The notes: generated by a model from the letters alone, not told the origin. A DNA stretch of 64,000 bases from DATHZQ01 sp963823505 (GCA_963823505.1 CAWGLY010000005.1:1550001-1614000), one strand, 5' to 3'; positions 1 to 8,641 are shown, counted from the stretch's first letter. Made by a program: numbers and translations.

Positions 1-43
1 GCCCCGACCGGCAACACTCGGCGCGGCGAACACCGTGAAGGCT

Positions 44-514
44 CTACTGCTCGGGCTCCAGGACAAACACCCGGATTTCCCGGTGGTCGGCGCGTTCCCT
101 GTAGCCGCCGTATCCCGGGTACACGGCTGATGCCACGGCGAACGCGTGATCCACTGTTCCATGGTCCCCACGGCGGGCCACCACGGAGACGCTACGGCCC
201 TTGTAGGCGACGGTGGCCATCGGCCGCGCCTCCAGGTTGTATACCCATCCCGGTGTGGGGCCTTGCCCGTAGTTGGACCCGATGACGGCGAGATGCTCTT
301 CGACCGGGACCCCCACCAGCGGCGTACGACGCGGCAGGCCACTCTTTGCCCCCGTCGTAGTGACCATGATGACCGGCAACCCTGCAACGAGGCTCGCCAA
401 CGTCATGCCGCCTTTCGAGACCTTGAAGAACGCCTTGTCCATGGGGTGCAGAACCTTGGAGAGCGCCCAGGCGGCCGGTGGCGTGGCCACGATCCGCTGC
501 ACGGTGCGCTGCAC
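44..514 (-). CDS. Deazaflavin (F420)-dependent nitroreductase-family protein
   Basis: A 156-residue protein of the Ddn/Rv3547 type, a split beta-barrel family in which actinobacteria use coenzyme F420 (sometimes FMN) to reduce quinones or nitro compounds. The family signature is visible: GAKSGLPRRTPL at about residues 55-66, then GSNYGQGPTPGWVYNL at 79-94, the region that cradles the deazaflavin phosphate. The length is typical and the gene looks complete. It stands alone, 270 bp from the mscS-like gene on the same strand. The physiological substrate cannot be read from the sequence. F420 use is inferred from the family. Confidence 0.85.
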   Translation of the reverse strand: MQRTVQRIVATPPAAWALSKVLHPMDKAFFKVSKGGMTLASLVAGLPVIMVTTTGAKSGLPRRTPLVGVPVEEHLAVIGSNYGQGPTPGWVYNLEARPMATVAYKGRSVSVVARRGDHGTVDHAFAVASAVYPGYGGYRERADHREIRVFVLEPEQ

Positions 515-786
515 GGCGTTGGCCGGCGTGACGGTGTAGCCCAGCTGCCAGCTGCAAGCTCACGAAAGACCCACTGGCGCAGGAGTGAACCTCATGCGAC
601 GGCCTCGACGCCGGCGGGGACGTGTTGGCACTCCGGCAATGTCGCGTCCGTCGAGGCGTACTTCGATACCACATCTGGACTCGCACTGGAATGCACACGC
701 TCTTGTGCCAGGATGATCTGTCATCCGGTTTCACCTCGATCTGCAGGCGCCGTGAGAACCTATGCGAACAATGCCGGAGAGCGCAA

Positions 787-1710
787 TCAGGTAGCTGCGC
801 TCGCTCCGTCACTCCCCTCGGCGGCGATATGAATCGGGCCGTGGAGATACGTGCGCGTGGTGGGGTAGGCCAGCTCGATCGTCGGTACCTCGTCGAACGC
901 ATCGAGGATCTCCGTCCATATCGCCTGTGTGATACCTCGCTGCTGCCGCACTCCCAGCAGGAAGCGGCTGGTGAGCAGCACACCGCTGTCCTTGACGGAG
1001 AGGTAGACGATGGGGGTGAGCGCTCCCACCTTGATGTGGTAGCTGCGGGCCGTCTCCCGAATCCGTGAGCCTGCCGACTTCTCGAGGTTCGGGGCGTGGG
1101 TCCGGACGGCCGCCTCGATGATCTTGCGGGCGAGGCGCCGGTCCGACTCGAACGTGATGAGCACTGGGATTTCCGCCCAGATGTACTCAAAACCCTCCGT
1201 GTAGTTGGCCACCTGCTCGTTGAAGAGGACTCCGTTGGGGACGTGGATGAGCCGCCCCGTCGACTGTTCGCCCTCGACCCAGTTGCCGACCTCCATGAGG
1301 GAGAACCGAAACAGCCGGATGTCCACGACGTCGCCCTTTGTGCCGCCGACCTCGATGCGGTCACCAACTCTGAAGGGTCGCCGGCCGAGGATGTACATCC
1401 AGCCGGCCATGTTCCTCAGGACATCGGCGAGGGCGATCGCGATACCGGCGGAGACCAGTCCAAGGAACGTCGCCAAGTCGTTGAAGGCGTCGACCCAGAT
1501 CCATGCAAGCACCGCAAGACCAACGATGGTCGCGGTGATGGTTGCGACCTTCCGAGCTCGATAGGCCACCCATGTCTCTTCGAAAGCTCGGTGGACGGCG
1601 CGCAAGATGAGCCAGCGGCCCACGACCAGGATCGTGATCGCGACGACCGATGCAATCAGTTTTGCCTGAGTGTTTGCCGAGAGCCCGATTTGCTCGGTGA
1701 ACCAGTCCAT
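787..1710 (-). CDS. MscS-family small mechanosensitive channel
   Basis: A membrane channel that would release solutes on hypo-osmotic shock. Starting at MDWFTEQ it has 307 residues, with hydrophobic helices at roughly 15-35, 50-70 and 80-100. The third is the Gly/Ala-rich pore helix (GLVSAGIAIALADVLRN) and leads into the MscS beta-domain (GRRPFRVGDRIEVGG). I chose the ATG at 1710 because further upstream the frame runs through the end of the MarR gene. The start lies 2 bp after that gene's stop codon, so the two genes form an operon and the channel is probably under MarR control. Confidence 0.9.
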   Translation of the reverse strand: MDWFTEQIGLSANTQAKLIASVVAITILVVGRWLILRAVHRAFEETWVAYRARKVATITATIVGLAVLAWIWVDAFNDLATFLGLVSAGIAIALADVLRNMAGWMYILGRRPFRVGDRIEVGGTKGDVVDIRLFRFSLMEVGNWVEGEQSTGRLIHVPNGVLFNEQVANYTEGFEYIWAEIPVLITFESDRRLARKIIEAAVRTHAPNLEKSAGSRIRETARSYHIKVGALTPIVYLSVKDSGVLLTSRFLLGVRQQRGITQAIWTEILDAFDEVPTIELAYPTTRTYLHGPIHIAAEGSDGASAAT

Positions 1711-1712
1711 CG

Positions 1713-2210
1713 TCACTCGTCTCCCAGGTCGACGAGCAGCCGGCGCAGCAGGTCGGCCAGCTGCGCCTGATCGCCTTCGTCCAGCGCCTTCAGGAGACGA
1801 CGCTGCCATTCGAGGCTCGCCTCGTGCACACGGTCGACGGTGCGGCGCCCGGCATCGGTCAGCCGGACGACGATCGCCCGGCGGTCATTGGGGTCGGCGT
1901 GCCGCTCGACCATGCCGGCCTGCTCGAGTCGATCCAGCCGGCTCGTCATGCCTCCTGTGGTGATGAGCGCGGCTTCTGCCAGCTGGGTCGGAGACAGTTC
2001 GTGCTTCGGCGCCTGCCGGCGCAACGCAGCAAGCGTGTCCGAGTCGCCTTTGGTGCTGAGCCCGGACCTCGTGGCAACGTCGGCCAGGGCAGCGTCGATG
2101 AAGCGTGCGAGCCTCATGACGCGATGGACGACCCCGACAGCAGAAGCGTCGAGGTCCGGCTGGGCGACAGTCCACTCCTCCAGCACCCGATCGGTGAAGT
2201 CACGAGTCAA
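1713..2210 (-). CDS. MarR-family transcriptional regulator
   Basis: A winged-helix repressor of about 165 residues. The recognition region LSPTQLAEAALITTGGMTSRLDRLEQAGMV and the wing (DPNDRRAIVVRLTDAG) are clear. The frame is open to an ATG at 2261, but that start lies inside a perfect inverted repeat. I prefer the TTG at 2210, which has AGGGGA six bases upstream. It is the first gene of an operon with the mscS-like gene. The inverted repeat and -10 element upstream suggest autoregulation. The ligand is unknown. Confidence 0.87.
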   Translation of the reverse strand: MTRDFTDRVLEEWTVAQPDLDASAVGVVHRVMRLARFIDAALADVATRSGLSTKGDSDTLAALRRQAPKHELSPTQLAEAALITTGGMTSRLDRLEQAGMVERHADPNDRRAIVVRLTDAGRRTVDRVHEASLEWQRRLLKALDEGDQAQLADLLRRLLVDLGDE

Positions 2211-2238
2211 ACTACGTCCCCTTGCTCTCTGACTACTT

Positions 2239-2266
2239 GAAACATGATTATACGCCAGCATGTTTC
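2239..2266 (-). promoter_or_regulatory. Palindromic operator enclosing a TATAAT -10 box for the MarR/mscS operon
   Basis: GAAACATG (2239-2246) and CATGTTTC (2259-2266) are perfect inverted 8-mers separated by 12 bp. On the minus strand a consensus TATAAT (2252-2247) lies between them, about 40 bases upstream of the preferred TTG start. I see no convincing -35. A repressor bound here would cover the -10, as in self-repressed MarR loci. Confidence 0.6.
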
Positions 2267-2374
2267 TCTAGAGCGAGCTACACCTCCCGGGCCCCGGGCC
2301 GAGGCAGCAGGCGGTTCCGCTCCAGGCCGGGTGCGCGATCATTGGAGTTGCGTGTTCCGAGTTGGGAGGCCGAG

Positions 2375-2635
2375 ATGTCAGAACTACCGAGCCGGTTCGC
2401 AGCTGCGAGCGAGAATGTGAAGCAACTCGCCGAGAAGCCCGACAATGCGACGCTGCTGCGTCTCTATGCGCTGTACAAACAAGGTAGCGCAGGTGACGTC
2501 GACGGCAAGCGGCCGGGCATGATGGACTTCGTTGGTCGGGCGAAGTACGACGCGTGGGCCGAGCTGCGCGGAACCGCTCAGGACGAAGCCATGCAGTCGT
2601 ACATCGATCTTGTCGACTCGCTGCAAGCGGGTTAG
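2375..2635 (+). CDS. Acyl-CoA-binding protein (ACBP)
   Basis: An 86-residue four-helix protein that binds long-chain acyl-CoA esters in the cytoplasm. The ACBP core is visible: LLRLYALYKQGSAGDVDG followed by GRAKYDAWAELRG, containing the Tyr/Lys residues that contact CoA. The start is the ATG at 2375, preceded by GGGAGG at 2364-2369. An upstream extension of the frame has no ACBP similarity. It is divergent from the MarR operon and converges on the double acetyltransferase gene. Bacterial ACBPs are sporadic and found mostly in environmental lineages. Confidence 0.9.
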   Translation: MSELPSRFAAASENVKQLAEKPDNATLLRLYALYKQGSAGDVDGKRPGMMDFVGRAKYDAWAELRGTAQDEAMQSYIDLVDSLQAG

Positions 2636-2650
2636 CCGTCCGTCGCGGTC

Positions 2651-3679
2651 TCAGACGAGTTGCTTGCGTGCCTCCGTCTCGTCATCGACGATCCGGCCCG
2701 TCGGCTCGAACCCCCGGCGGAGGTAGAACGCTCGCGGCGAGCCTTTGCCTTCCCTCCAGCTCGTCAGCAAGGTGGTGTCACCCATCCCGCGGCACTCCTC
2801 GGCGACGAGATCGAGGACGCGCCCGCCGATACCGCGCCGCTGATGCAGCCGATCGATCAGGAGCCGCCACAGGTAGGGCTCGGGGTGGTGCCTGGTGCGG
2901 AGGGCCAGCATGACGAATCCCACCAGCTCACCATCTGCTTCGACCGCCCGCATCCACGGGATCACGGGGGCTCCGTCGACCACCTCGGGGAACAGCGCAT
3001 CGGTGAACGACCATGTCATCGGCGCCACGAAGGACTCTTGGGTCTTGTGAGTCCTGAGCCTGGACACGGTCCGTTCGTTTGCCGCAGAGATCTCGACGAG
3101 CCTCACCTCGTTGGGGCGGCTGCGATGTCGCTGCCGCCATGCATCCCAGTCATCCCGGATGAGCCCGTAGATCCAGTCATCGGAACACTCCCCGCCGAGC
3201 CAGAATGACGATCGGGTGTGACCCTCGAACAGAAAGCCGCACCGTTCGAGGACCATCGCCGACGCGGGGTTGCCGGGATGGAGCATGCCGAAGACTCGAG
3301 TGACGCCCACCTCATCGAACAAGTGGTCGACCAGAGCCTGGAGCGCCTCCACTGCGTAGCCATGCCCCCAGTGCTCGGCCGCAAAGGTGTAGCCCACCTC
3401 GGCAGTGTGCCCTTCCGAGCTCAGGTGGAGAGCGAGGTCACCCAACACCTCTTCGGTAGCGGCATCGCAAACGATGGCCATCCACCACTCTTCGTTGGCG
3501 GGGCCCTCCATGGCGACGAGCTCGGCGACGATGCGTTCGGCGTCGTCGATCGAGAACGGAATCGTCCAGTTCTGATACTCGGCCACCACAGGGTCGCTGC
3601 GGCGCTGCGCCAGGCCCACCGCATCTTCGGGACGGAAGGACCGGATCAGCAGACGCGCAGTGCGAATGGGCGAGAACAC
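2651..3679 (-). CDS. Tandem GNAT acetyltransferase (RimJ/RimL-like plus second GNAT domain)
   Basis: A 342-residue fusion of two acetyl-CoA-dependent N-acetyltransferase domains. Residues 1-190 match the RimJ/RimL type (TARLLIRSFRPEDA near the start, EHWGHGYAVEALQALVDH as the acetyl-CoA loop, NPASAMVLERCGF near its end). Residues about 205-342 form a second GNAT with RLHQRRGIGGRVLD as its pyrophosphate-binding loop. The acceptor substrates are unknown: RimJ/L-like domains modify N-terminal amines or small molecules. The gene converges on the ACBP gene with 15 bp between stops. Confidence 0.85.
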   Translation of the reverse strand: MFSPIRTARLLIRSFRPEDAVGLAQRRSDPVVAEYQNWTIPFSIDDAERIVAELVAMEGPANEEWWMAIVCDAATEEVLGDLALHLSSEGHTAEVGYTFAAEHWGHGYAVEALQALVDHLFDEVGVTRVFGMLHPGNPASAMVLERCGFLFEGHTRSSFWLGGECSDDWIYGLIRDDWDAWRQRHRSRPNEVRLVEISAANERTVSRLRTHKTQESFVAPMTWSFTDALFPEVVDGAPVIPWMRAVEADGELVGFVMLALRTRHHPEPYLWRLLIDRLHQRRGIGGRVLDLVAEECRGMGDTTLLTSWREGKGSPRAFYLRRGFEPTGRIVDDETEARKQLV

Positions 3680-3734
3680 AGGACCGATTCAACCATTCGC
3701 CTGAAGACCGTGCAGCACGCAATCACACGAATTG

Positions 3735-4376
3735 CTATCCCGGGCAGATTCCCGTCTCGGTGAGCGTCTGCAGGTCGAATCCCGGGGAAGCGATGCCGTC
3801 CAGTTCCTCGTGCACCGTGGTCCCCAGCGCCGACTGCAGCATGACCGTCGGCGGCCGGCCGTCCAACACTGCGCAATCCGTGATGTCCCACAGGGTCACC
3901 AACTGCACCGGGCCATCCTGGTCGAGCCGCTGCGGCAGATGGGTGGAGGCGTCGCGATCGCGTGTTCCGAGGGCGGCGTTCACGAAGTCCAGCCCATCGG
4001 GGTAGTCGCCGGGATCGAGGCCGTCCCCGAGCCCGTAGTCCCCATCGGGGAGGACCCAGGCTCCGACGACGGCTGCACCGGGGACATCGTCGACGGCCTC
4101 GATATCCATGTAGGGCCATCCGCTCGGTGCGAGCCGAACCACGGTCAGCACCTGATCGTGCGGGGCGACCGCACTCCACGTTCCTCCCCCACCGTCGCCT
4201 GCCACAGAGGGCCGGAGGATGGCAGGAGAAGCCCACACCACAGCCAGCAGCCCGAGAGCCGCGGCAGCGAGAGCCACGTTGCGCCCGGTGGATCGTTTCG
4301 GGACCAGCGCATCGAGTGTCGGGTCGGGCGCCGGATCCGTGGGTGAGGAAGAATCGGTTGCATCGATCATTGGCAT
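3735..4376 (-). CDS. Membrane-anchored protein of unknown function
   Basis: A 213-residue protein I do not recognise. An acidic, Pro-rich N-terminus (about 1-28) is followed by one hydrophobic segment (RNVALAAAALGLLAVVWASP, about 32-52), then an extracytoplasmic part rich in Asp and Gly. Two cysteines (TDCAVL and the C-terminal GICPG) could form a disulfide outside the cell. Its ATG lies only 8 bp from an ATG of the divergent gene, so one of the two starts is probably further in. No function is assigned. Confidence 0.6.
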   Translation of the reverse strand: MPMIDATDSSSPTDPAPDPTLDALVPKRSTGRNVALAAAALGLLAVVWASPAILRPSVAGDGGGGTWSAVAPHDQVLTVVRLAPSGWPYMDIEAVDDVPGAAVVGAWVLPDGDYGLGDGLDPGDYPDGLDFVNAALGTRDRDASTHLPQRLDQDGPVQLVTLWDITDCAVLDGRPPTVMLQSALGTTVHEELDGIASPGFDLQTLTETGICPG

Positions 4377-4386
4377 ATCGTACTAT
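4358..4386 (+). promoter_or_regulatory. Putative promoter of the 4418 gene
   Basis: TTGCAT (4358-4363), a 17-bp spacer and TACTAT (4381-4386) resemble a sigma-70-type promoter. Transcription would start near 4393. That is past the ATG at 4385, which supports the GTG at 4418 as the start of the downstream gene. This is inferred from position and consensus only. Confidence 0.4.
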
Positions 4387-4417
4387 GTCAATAGGCCAAA
4401 GCAAGGGAAAAGAAGTT

Positions 4418-5233
4418 GTGGCAATCGCAGTCTTGATTCTCCTTCTCGGCACGGCAGCTGCATTGCTGTACGTCGCCATTGCAGGCGTCGCCGTGTCCTC
4501 AGGCGACGTTGCGTGGCTTGCCGGCACGTTGCCGCCACCGGCAGAGGCGAACGTCTACGCCCGGTATCTCGAACGACATCGCCGGTACCGCCTCACCGGT
4601 GGGCTCTTCGGCGCGGTGTTCGCCGTCGTCGTCGGCGTGCGCTGGTACGGGTCGATCAGCATCGGCATCGGGGAGGGCAGCCCGCTTGCCGACATCTTGT
4701 TCTGCACGCTGGCGGGGACCCTCGTTGGCGCTCTCCTGGCTGAGCGCTTTCGCCTGAGCGACCCGGAGTCGACGACGGTCGCAGCGTCGCTCTCCCCTCG
4801 GGAGGAGCCCGCAGGACGCAGCCTCGTCGGCGCAGCACGCACCATCGCCGCGGCCTCGATCGCGCTGGGAGCGCTCGTCGCAGCAGCCGGCTCCGAATCG
4901 CTTCCCCTCGTGGTCGCCCTCTGCGGTGGAGGCGTTGTACTCATCGCCGAAGCGACCAGAGCCGCCATCATCGGACGGCGTCGACCGCTGCTGTCAGAAC
5001 GGGCCGGCGCGGTGGACCTTCGCATCCGGGCGTTTGCCGTGACCTCGATAGCGCAGCTGGAATTGGCGGCCGCGGTCCTGACTGCGGGCTGGACGATCTC
5101 CAAGGTCCCCAACTTCGACGGCGACGTTCTCCAGGTCCTGCGGTTCCTGGTCGTCATTGGGTGCCTGGTGGCCGCCGTCGCCTTGCTGCGGAGAGCTGCT
5201 CCCCGACCGCCGCGGGGGTGGGCGCGGTCGTGA
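4418..5233 (+). CDS. Polytopic membrane protein of unknown function
   Basis: About 271 residues with seven or so hydrophobic segments (for example AIAVLILLLGTAAALLYVAI at the N-terminus and VLRFLVVIGCLVAAVALLRR at the end). No recognisable catalytic motif. The GTG at 4418 is preceded by AAGGGA at a workable distance; an ATG at 4385 is the alternative start. Its stop codon overlaps the start of the GntR gene (GTGA), so the two are translationally coupled. The regulator may control this membrane protein, but no transported substrate can be named. Confidence 0.65.
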   Translation: MAIAVLILLLGTAAALLYVAIAGVAVSSGDVAWLAGTLPPPAEANVYARYLERHRRYRLTGGLFGAVFAVVVGVRWYGSISIGIGEGSPLADILFCTLAGTLVGALLAERFRLSDPESTTVAASLSPREEPAGRSLVGAARTIAAASIALGALVAAAGSESLPLVVALCGGGVVLIAEATRAAIIGRRRPLLSERAGAVDLRIRAFAVTSIAQLELAAAVLTAGWTISKVPNFDGDVLQVLRFLVVIGCLVAAVALLRRAAPRPPRGWARS

Positions 5234-5595
5234 TCGTCCATCTCGACGCTGAGTCGGCACTCCCGGTCTTCGAGCAACTCCGCTCCCAGATCGAACGCCT
5301 GATCGCCTCCGGTCAACTGCGCCCGGGGACCAAGCTCCCGCCGATCCGGCAGCTCGCCACCGACCTGGGGTTGGCAAGGGGCACGGTCAACAAGGTGTAC
5401 GACGCGCTGGCGAGAGAAGGCCTCGTGGAGACGGCGGGACGCCACGGCACGATCGTGCTGGATGGCTCCCACGTGACCACCTCGAAGACCGACCTCGCCG
5501 CAGCAGCCGACACGCTCGCCGTTGTGGTGCGCCAGCTCGGCATCGAAGACGCCGCCGCCCACCAGGCTCTCGATGAGGCCCTGCACCGGATCTGA
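5230..5595 (+). CDS. GntR-family regulator, YtrA-like short form
   Basis: A 121-residue regulator with the GntR winged helix (PVFEQLRSQIERLIASGQL, then KLPPIRQLATDLGLARGTVNKVY) and only a short C-terminal helical tail. This is the YtrA layout, whose members usually control adjacent membrane or ABC proteins. I chose the GTG at 5230 because it overlaps the upstream TGA (GTGA) and starts right at the domain. Upstream residues in the same frame are out-of-frame translation of the neighbouring gene. Likely cotranscribed with the polytopic membrane protein. Confidence 0.88.
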   Translation: MIVHLDAESALPVFEQLRSQIERLIASGQLRPGTKLPPIRQLATDLGLARGTVNKVYDALAREGLVETAGRHGTIVLDGSHVTTSKTDLAAAADTLAVVVRQLGIEDAAAHQALDEALHRI

Positions 5596-5643
5596 TCAGC
5601 CACTGCGACGACCTCATTGCGGGGTCCGCACCCAGTCGGCGGA

Positions 5644-5890
5644 TCAGGCGTCGCTGGGACCAGGTGACCAATCGGTCCGCTGTGCCCACTCTTCGGCACC
5701 GGACATCAGCATGTCGATGGCCGGGTCTTTGACGTCGTAGTAGAGGTCCCAGTCGTGTGGCGCACGGGCGGCCAGGCTGCGCTTGACCTCGCCGTACGCT
5801 GCCGCTGCAGCGGCGTGGGCACGCAGGTAGTCACGAAACAGGATGGCGTAGCGCTGGTTGAAGCGACCGGCGACACGGATGTGGCAGTTG
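5644..5890 (-). pseudogene. C-terminal remnant of a GrpB/UPF0157-type gene
   Basis: About 80 residues match the C-terminal half of the GrpB (UPF0157) family, which actinobacteria also carry fused to dephospho-CoA kinase: NCHIRVAG, QRYAILFRDYLRAH, AYGEVKRSLA, then YYDVKDP. The nucleotidyltransferase-like N-terminal half is missing. In-frame sequence upstream of about 5890 has no similarity and runs into the divergent SGNH hydrolase gene. I read this as a truncated copy, probably not functional. Confidence 0.6.
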
Positions 5891-5959
5891 ACGGCCGCGA
5901 GTATTCCCCAGACGGGATAGGGACGACATGGTCGGGTGCCGAACCGATATCCTGCCGTC

Positions 5960-6739
5960 ATGATGGTCAGGACGTTGCGTCGTGGAGCGGTTGCCGGAAC
6001 GGTGCTCGTTGCCGGTCAGATTGCCCATGCTGCGCTTCGCAATCTGCCGTACCTCGAGGGCCTCGACCCTTCGGTAGCCGTAGGGGACAACGCCCTCCCC
6101 CGTCTCCGCATGCTCATCGTCGGTGACAGCACCGTGACCGCTCCCGGCCTGGCCGACCCGGACGAGAGCTGGCCCAGGCTGGTCGCTCACCACTTGACGA
6201 CCCGGTACAACGTCGAGCTCACCTCCCTCGCCGTGGGTGGCGCACGCTCCCAGGACGTGCTCGAGAAGCAAGTGCCCGAGGCAAAGATGTCACGATGGGA
6301 CATCACCATCGTCTCGGTCGGCTCCAACGACGTCCTCCACCTGGTGCCGATCTGGCGGTATGCCCGCAGGCTCGACCGGATCGCCGAGCAGCTCGAGATG
6401 TGTTCGAAGGCCGTCATCCTGTTCGGGGTCGGCGACCTGGGCTCGATACCGCGGCTGCCGTTTCCCGTAGACCGCATCGCCTCGATGGCAGGCCGCATCG
6501 CCGACTGGGGGCACCGCAGGACGGCCGAGCGTCATCGCCTCCCCAAGGTCGATCAGTGGCGGCTCACCACGGCCGCATTCAACAGCGGTGTCCACATGTT
6601 TGCCCCCGACCTGTTCCACCCGAGCGCCATGGGACACCGGGCATGGGCCGATGCGCTCATCCCGACGGTGGAAGAAGCCATTGCCAATATCGAATTGGAC
6701 ATGAGAGGCCGGACACACCCGGCAGAGGAGGTCCCATGA
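5960..6739 (+). CDS. SGNH/GDSL-type hydrolase
   Basis: A 259-residue esterase/lipase of the SGNH fold. The catalytic blocks are visible in order: block I LIVGDSTVTAPG (Ser nucleophile), the block II Gly in VGGARSQDV, block III SVGSNDV (oxyanion Asn), and block V DLFHPSAMGH (Asp/His). A hydrophobic N-terminus (about 10-30) suggests membrane anchoring or export. Adjacent ATGs at 5960 and 5963 are plausible starts and a GTG at 5936 is possible. The stop overlaps the start of the 60-residue membrane protein (ATGA). The acyl substrate is unknown. Confidence 0.85.
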   Translation: MMVRTLRRGAVAGTVLVAGQIAHAALRNLPYLEGLDPSVAVGDNALPRLRMLIVGDSTVTAPGLADPDESWPRLVAHHLTTRYNVELTSLAVGGARSQDVLEKQVPEAKMSRWDITIVSVGSNDVLHLVPIWRYARRLDRIAEQLEMCSKAVILFGVGDLGSIPRLPFPVDRIASMAGRIADWGHRRTAERHRLPKVDQWRLTTAAFNSGVHMFAPDLFHPSAMGHRAWADALIPTVEEAIANIELDMRGRTHPAEEVP

Positions 6740-6918
6740 CCACCAAAGCGATGCAATGGCTTGGGCTGCTGGCGGGTCTTGCCCTGATCGCCGTCTACTC
6801 GATCATCATGATCGCAAGCGATGGCGCCGGCGGGTGGGCCGCGCTGCTGCTCGTTGCCGGAATCGCTGTGCTGGTAGGGACGGGAATCGCATCGAAGCGC
6901 GGCACGTCGGACAACTGA
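6736..6918 (+). CDS. Small two-helix membrane protein
   Basis: A 60-residue protein with two hydrophobic helices (WLGLLAGLALIAVYSIIMIA and WAALLLVAGIAVLVGTGIA) and a short basic tail. It overlaps the SGNH hydrolase stop codon by an ATGA junction, which supports real, coupled translation. I know no family for it. It might assist or anchor the neighbouring hydrolase; that is a guess from position. Confidence 0.55.
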   Translation: MTTKAMQWLGLLAGLALIAVYSIIMIASDGAGGWAALLLVAGIAVLVGTGIASKRGTSDN

Positions 6919-6969
6919 TTCGGTCCCACCGAGCGTCACTCTCGAACCGGCGAACGGCTCTAGGCAGAC

Positions 6970-7006
6970 CTTAAACACGCGTATAGGATCTTGAACATGC
7001 ATTCAA
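6970..7006 (+). promoter_or_regulatory. Putative TetR operator: two direct-repeat boxes 20 bp apart
   Basis: CTTAAACACGCGTA (6970-6983) and CTTGAACATGCATT (6990-7003) are 14-mers sharing 10 positions, offset by exactly 20 bp. The second is also part of a TTGAA/TTCAA inverted repeat (6991-7006). They lie 26 bp upstream of the TetR start, as expected for a self-controlled TetR/ABC operon. A TAGGAT-like -10 (6984-6989) lies between the boxes. Confidence 0.45.
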
Positions 7007-7031
7007 TGGTCCACCGAACAGTGCCAGAAAC

Positions 7032-7739
7032 ATGAGCGACGACCGTTCGACGAAGGCCCGCATCCGGGATGCCGGTATTGCGTGTTTTGCCGAATACGGC
7101 ACGGCCGGCACCACCGCACGCAGAGTGGCGAAGGCTGCCGACGTCTCGGCAGGTCTCGTGATGCACTACTACGGCTCGATGGAGGGCCTTCGGGCGGCAT
7201 GCGACGAGCACGTTGCTGCAGTGATCCGGCAGGTCAAGCACGATGCCGTATCGGCCGGACCGCAGCTGGACGTGTTCGCCACGTTGCGTGGAAGCAGCAT
7301 CGGGCCACTGCTGGGCTACCTCGCAAGGGTGCTCTCAGAGGATTCACCGGCGGTAGCAGGTCTCGTCGATGACCTTGTCGCCGATGCCGAGAGCTACATG
7401 CAAGAAGGCATCGACGCAGGAATGGTGAAGCCGACGAACGATCTGCGAGGCTGGGCGACCATCCTCATGATGTGGTCACTCGGGGCTCTCGTGCTCCACC
7501 GTCACATGCACCGCATTCTCGGCATCGACCTCGCCGATCCGAATCTGGGCGAAAATCCGGCGCTCGCCGCATACGCAGTTCCCGCCTACGAGATCCTGAG
7601 TGCGGGCATCTTCACCGAGGAGTTCGGCAACCACGTCCTTGCAGCCTTTGCCGAAACCACTGCGCCCGGCATCCAAGCACCATCGACGCCGGCGGCGTCC
7701 GGCGCCGCGTCGACGACGACCAACAAAGGACCACGATGA
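7032..7739 (+). CDS. TetR-family transcriptional regulator
   Basis: A 235-residue repressor. The helix-turn-helix is at about 8-55: KARIRDAGIACFAEYG, TTARRVAKAADVSAGLVMHYYGSMEGL. A variable ligand domain follows, and the tail is Ala/Thr/Pro-rich. Its stop codon overlaps the ABC ATPase start (ATGA), making it the first gene of a three-gene exporter operon. It probably represses that operon in response to an exported compound. Confidence 0.9.
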   Translation: MSDDRSTKARIRDAGIACFAEYGTAGTTARRVAKAADVSAGLVMHYYGSMEGLRAACDEHVAAVIRQVKHDAVSAGPQLDVFATLRGSSIGPLLGYLARVLSEDSPAVAGLVDDLVADAESYMQEGIDAGMVKPTNDLRGWATILMMWSLGALVLHRHMHRILGIDLADPNLGENPALAAYAVPAYEILSAGIFTEEFGNHVLAAFAETTAPGIQAPSTPAASGAASTTTNKGPR

Positions 7740-8641
7740 CCAGCCAGTTCGCCATCCGTACCGCGGGCCTCACCAAGCACTACGGCGACTTCCCCGCCCT
7801 CGTCGACCTCGATCTCGAGGTACGCCGTGGCGAGGTGTTTGGCTTTCTCGGACCCAACGGCGCAGGCAAGACGACGATGATCCGGACGATCCTCGACGAG
7901 ATCCGGCCGACGGCAGGCACGGCGTCGATCCTCGGGCTCGACAGCCACGACAAAGCCGTCGAGATCCGGCGGCACATCGGGTACCTGCCAGGCGACCTGG
8001 CGCTCTACCCCAATCTCACCGGGAAGGACACCGTGACGTACTTCGCCAACCTGCGCGGCGGTGTGGATTGGGGATACGTCGACCAGCTGGCCGAGCGGCT
8101 CGACGCCGACATGTCGAAGAAGGTGGGCGACCTGTCTTCGGGGAATCGGCAAAAGGTCGGCTTGATCCAGGCGTTCATGAATCGCCCAGAGGTGTTGATC
8201 ATGGACGAGCCCAGCGCAGGGCTCGACCCGCTCGTCCAGCGAGAGTTCCAAGCGATGATGCGGGAGGTGGCATCCGAAGGGCGCACGGTCTTCTTGTCGA
8301 GCCATACGCTGTCGGAGGTGCAGCGTGTCGCCAATCGTGTCGGCATCATCCGCCACGGCCGCTTGATCGCCGTCGAAGGTGTTGCCGACTTGCGATCGAA
8401 GGCGATCCGGCGGGTTGAGCTCAACTTCGACACGCCGGTCGACGGTTCGATCTTCGCCTCAGTGCCTGGCGTGCGCGACGTCGTGGTCGAGAATCACCAC
8501 GTCGTCTTGTCCTTCGACGGACAGATGAGGTCACTGCTCGAGGTCGCCACCGACCACACGCTGATCGACATCACCACCCAGGAAGCCGACCTGGAAGAGA
8601 TCTTCCTCACCTACTACCGCGACGAGGAGGTGTCCGTCTGA
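7736..8641 (+). CDS. ABC transporter ATP-binding protein (drug-exporter type)
   Basis: A 301-residue ABC ATPase. Walker A is GPNGAGKTT, the signature LSSGNRQKVGL, Walker B VLIMDEPSAGLDP, with a switch His in SSHTLSEVQ. The C-terminal 80 residues are the extension typical of ABC-2 exporters such as DrrA-like or polyether-export ATPases. The start overlaps the TetR stop; the stop overlaps the permease start (TGATG). With the permease it would form an exporter at the inner membrane. The substrate is unknown. Confidence 0.93.
   Translation: MTSQFAIRTAGLTKHYGDFPALVDLDLEVRRGEVFGFLGPNGAGKTTMIRTILDEIRPTAGTASILGLDSHDKAVEIRRHIGYLPGDLALYPNLTGKDTVTYFANLRGGVDWGYVDQLAERLDADMSKKVGDLSSGNRQKVGLIQAFMNRPEVLIMDEPSAGLDPLVQREFQAMMREVASEGRTVFLSSHTLSEVQRVANRVGIIRHGRLIAVEGVADLRSKAIRRVELNFDTPVDGSIFASVPGVRDVVVENHHVVLSFDGQMRSLLEVATDHTLIDITTQEADLEEIFLTYYRDEEVSV

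Noticed and set aside
5230..5595. The long version of the GntR protein starting at 5161
   Set aside because: The first 23 residues are out-of-frame translation of the upstream membrane-protein gene; the coupled GTG at 5230 starts at the domain.
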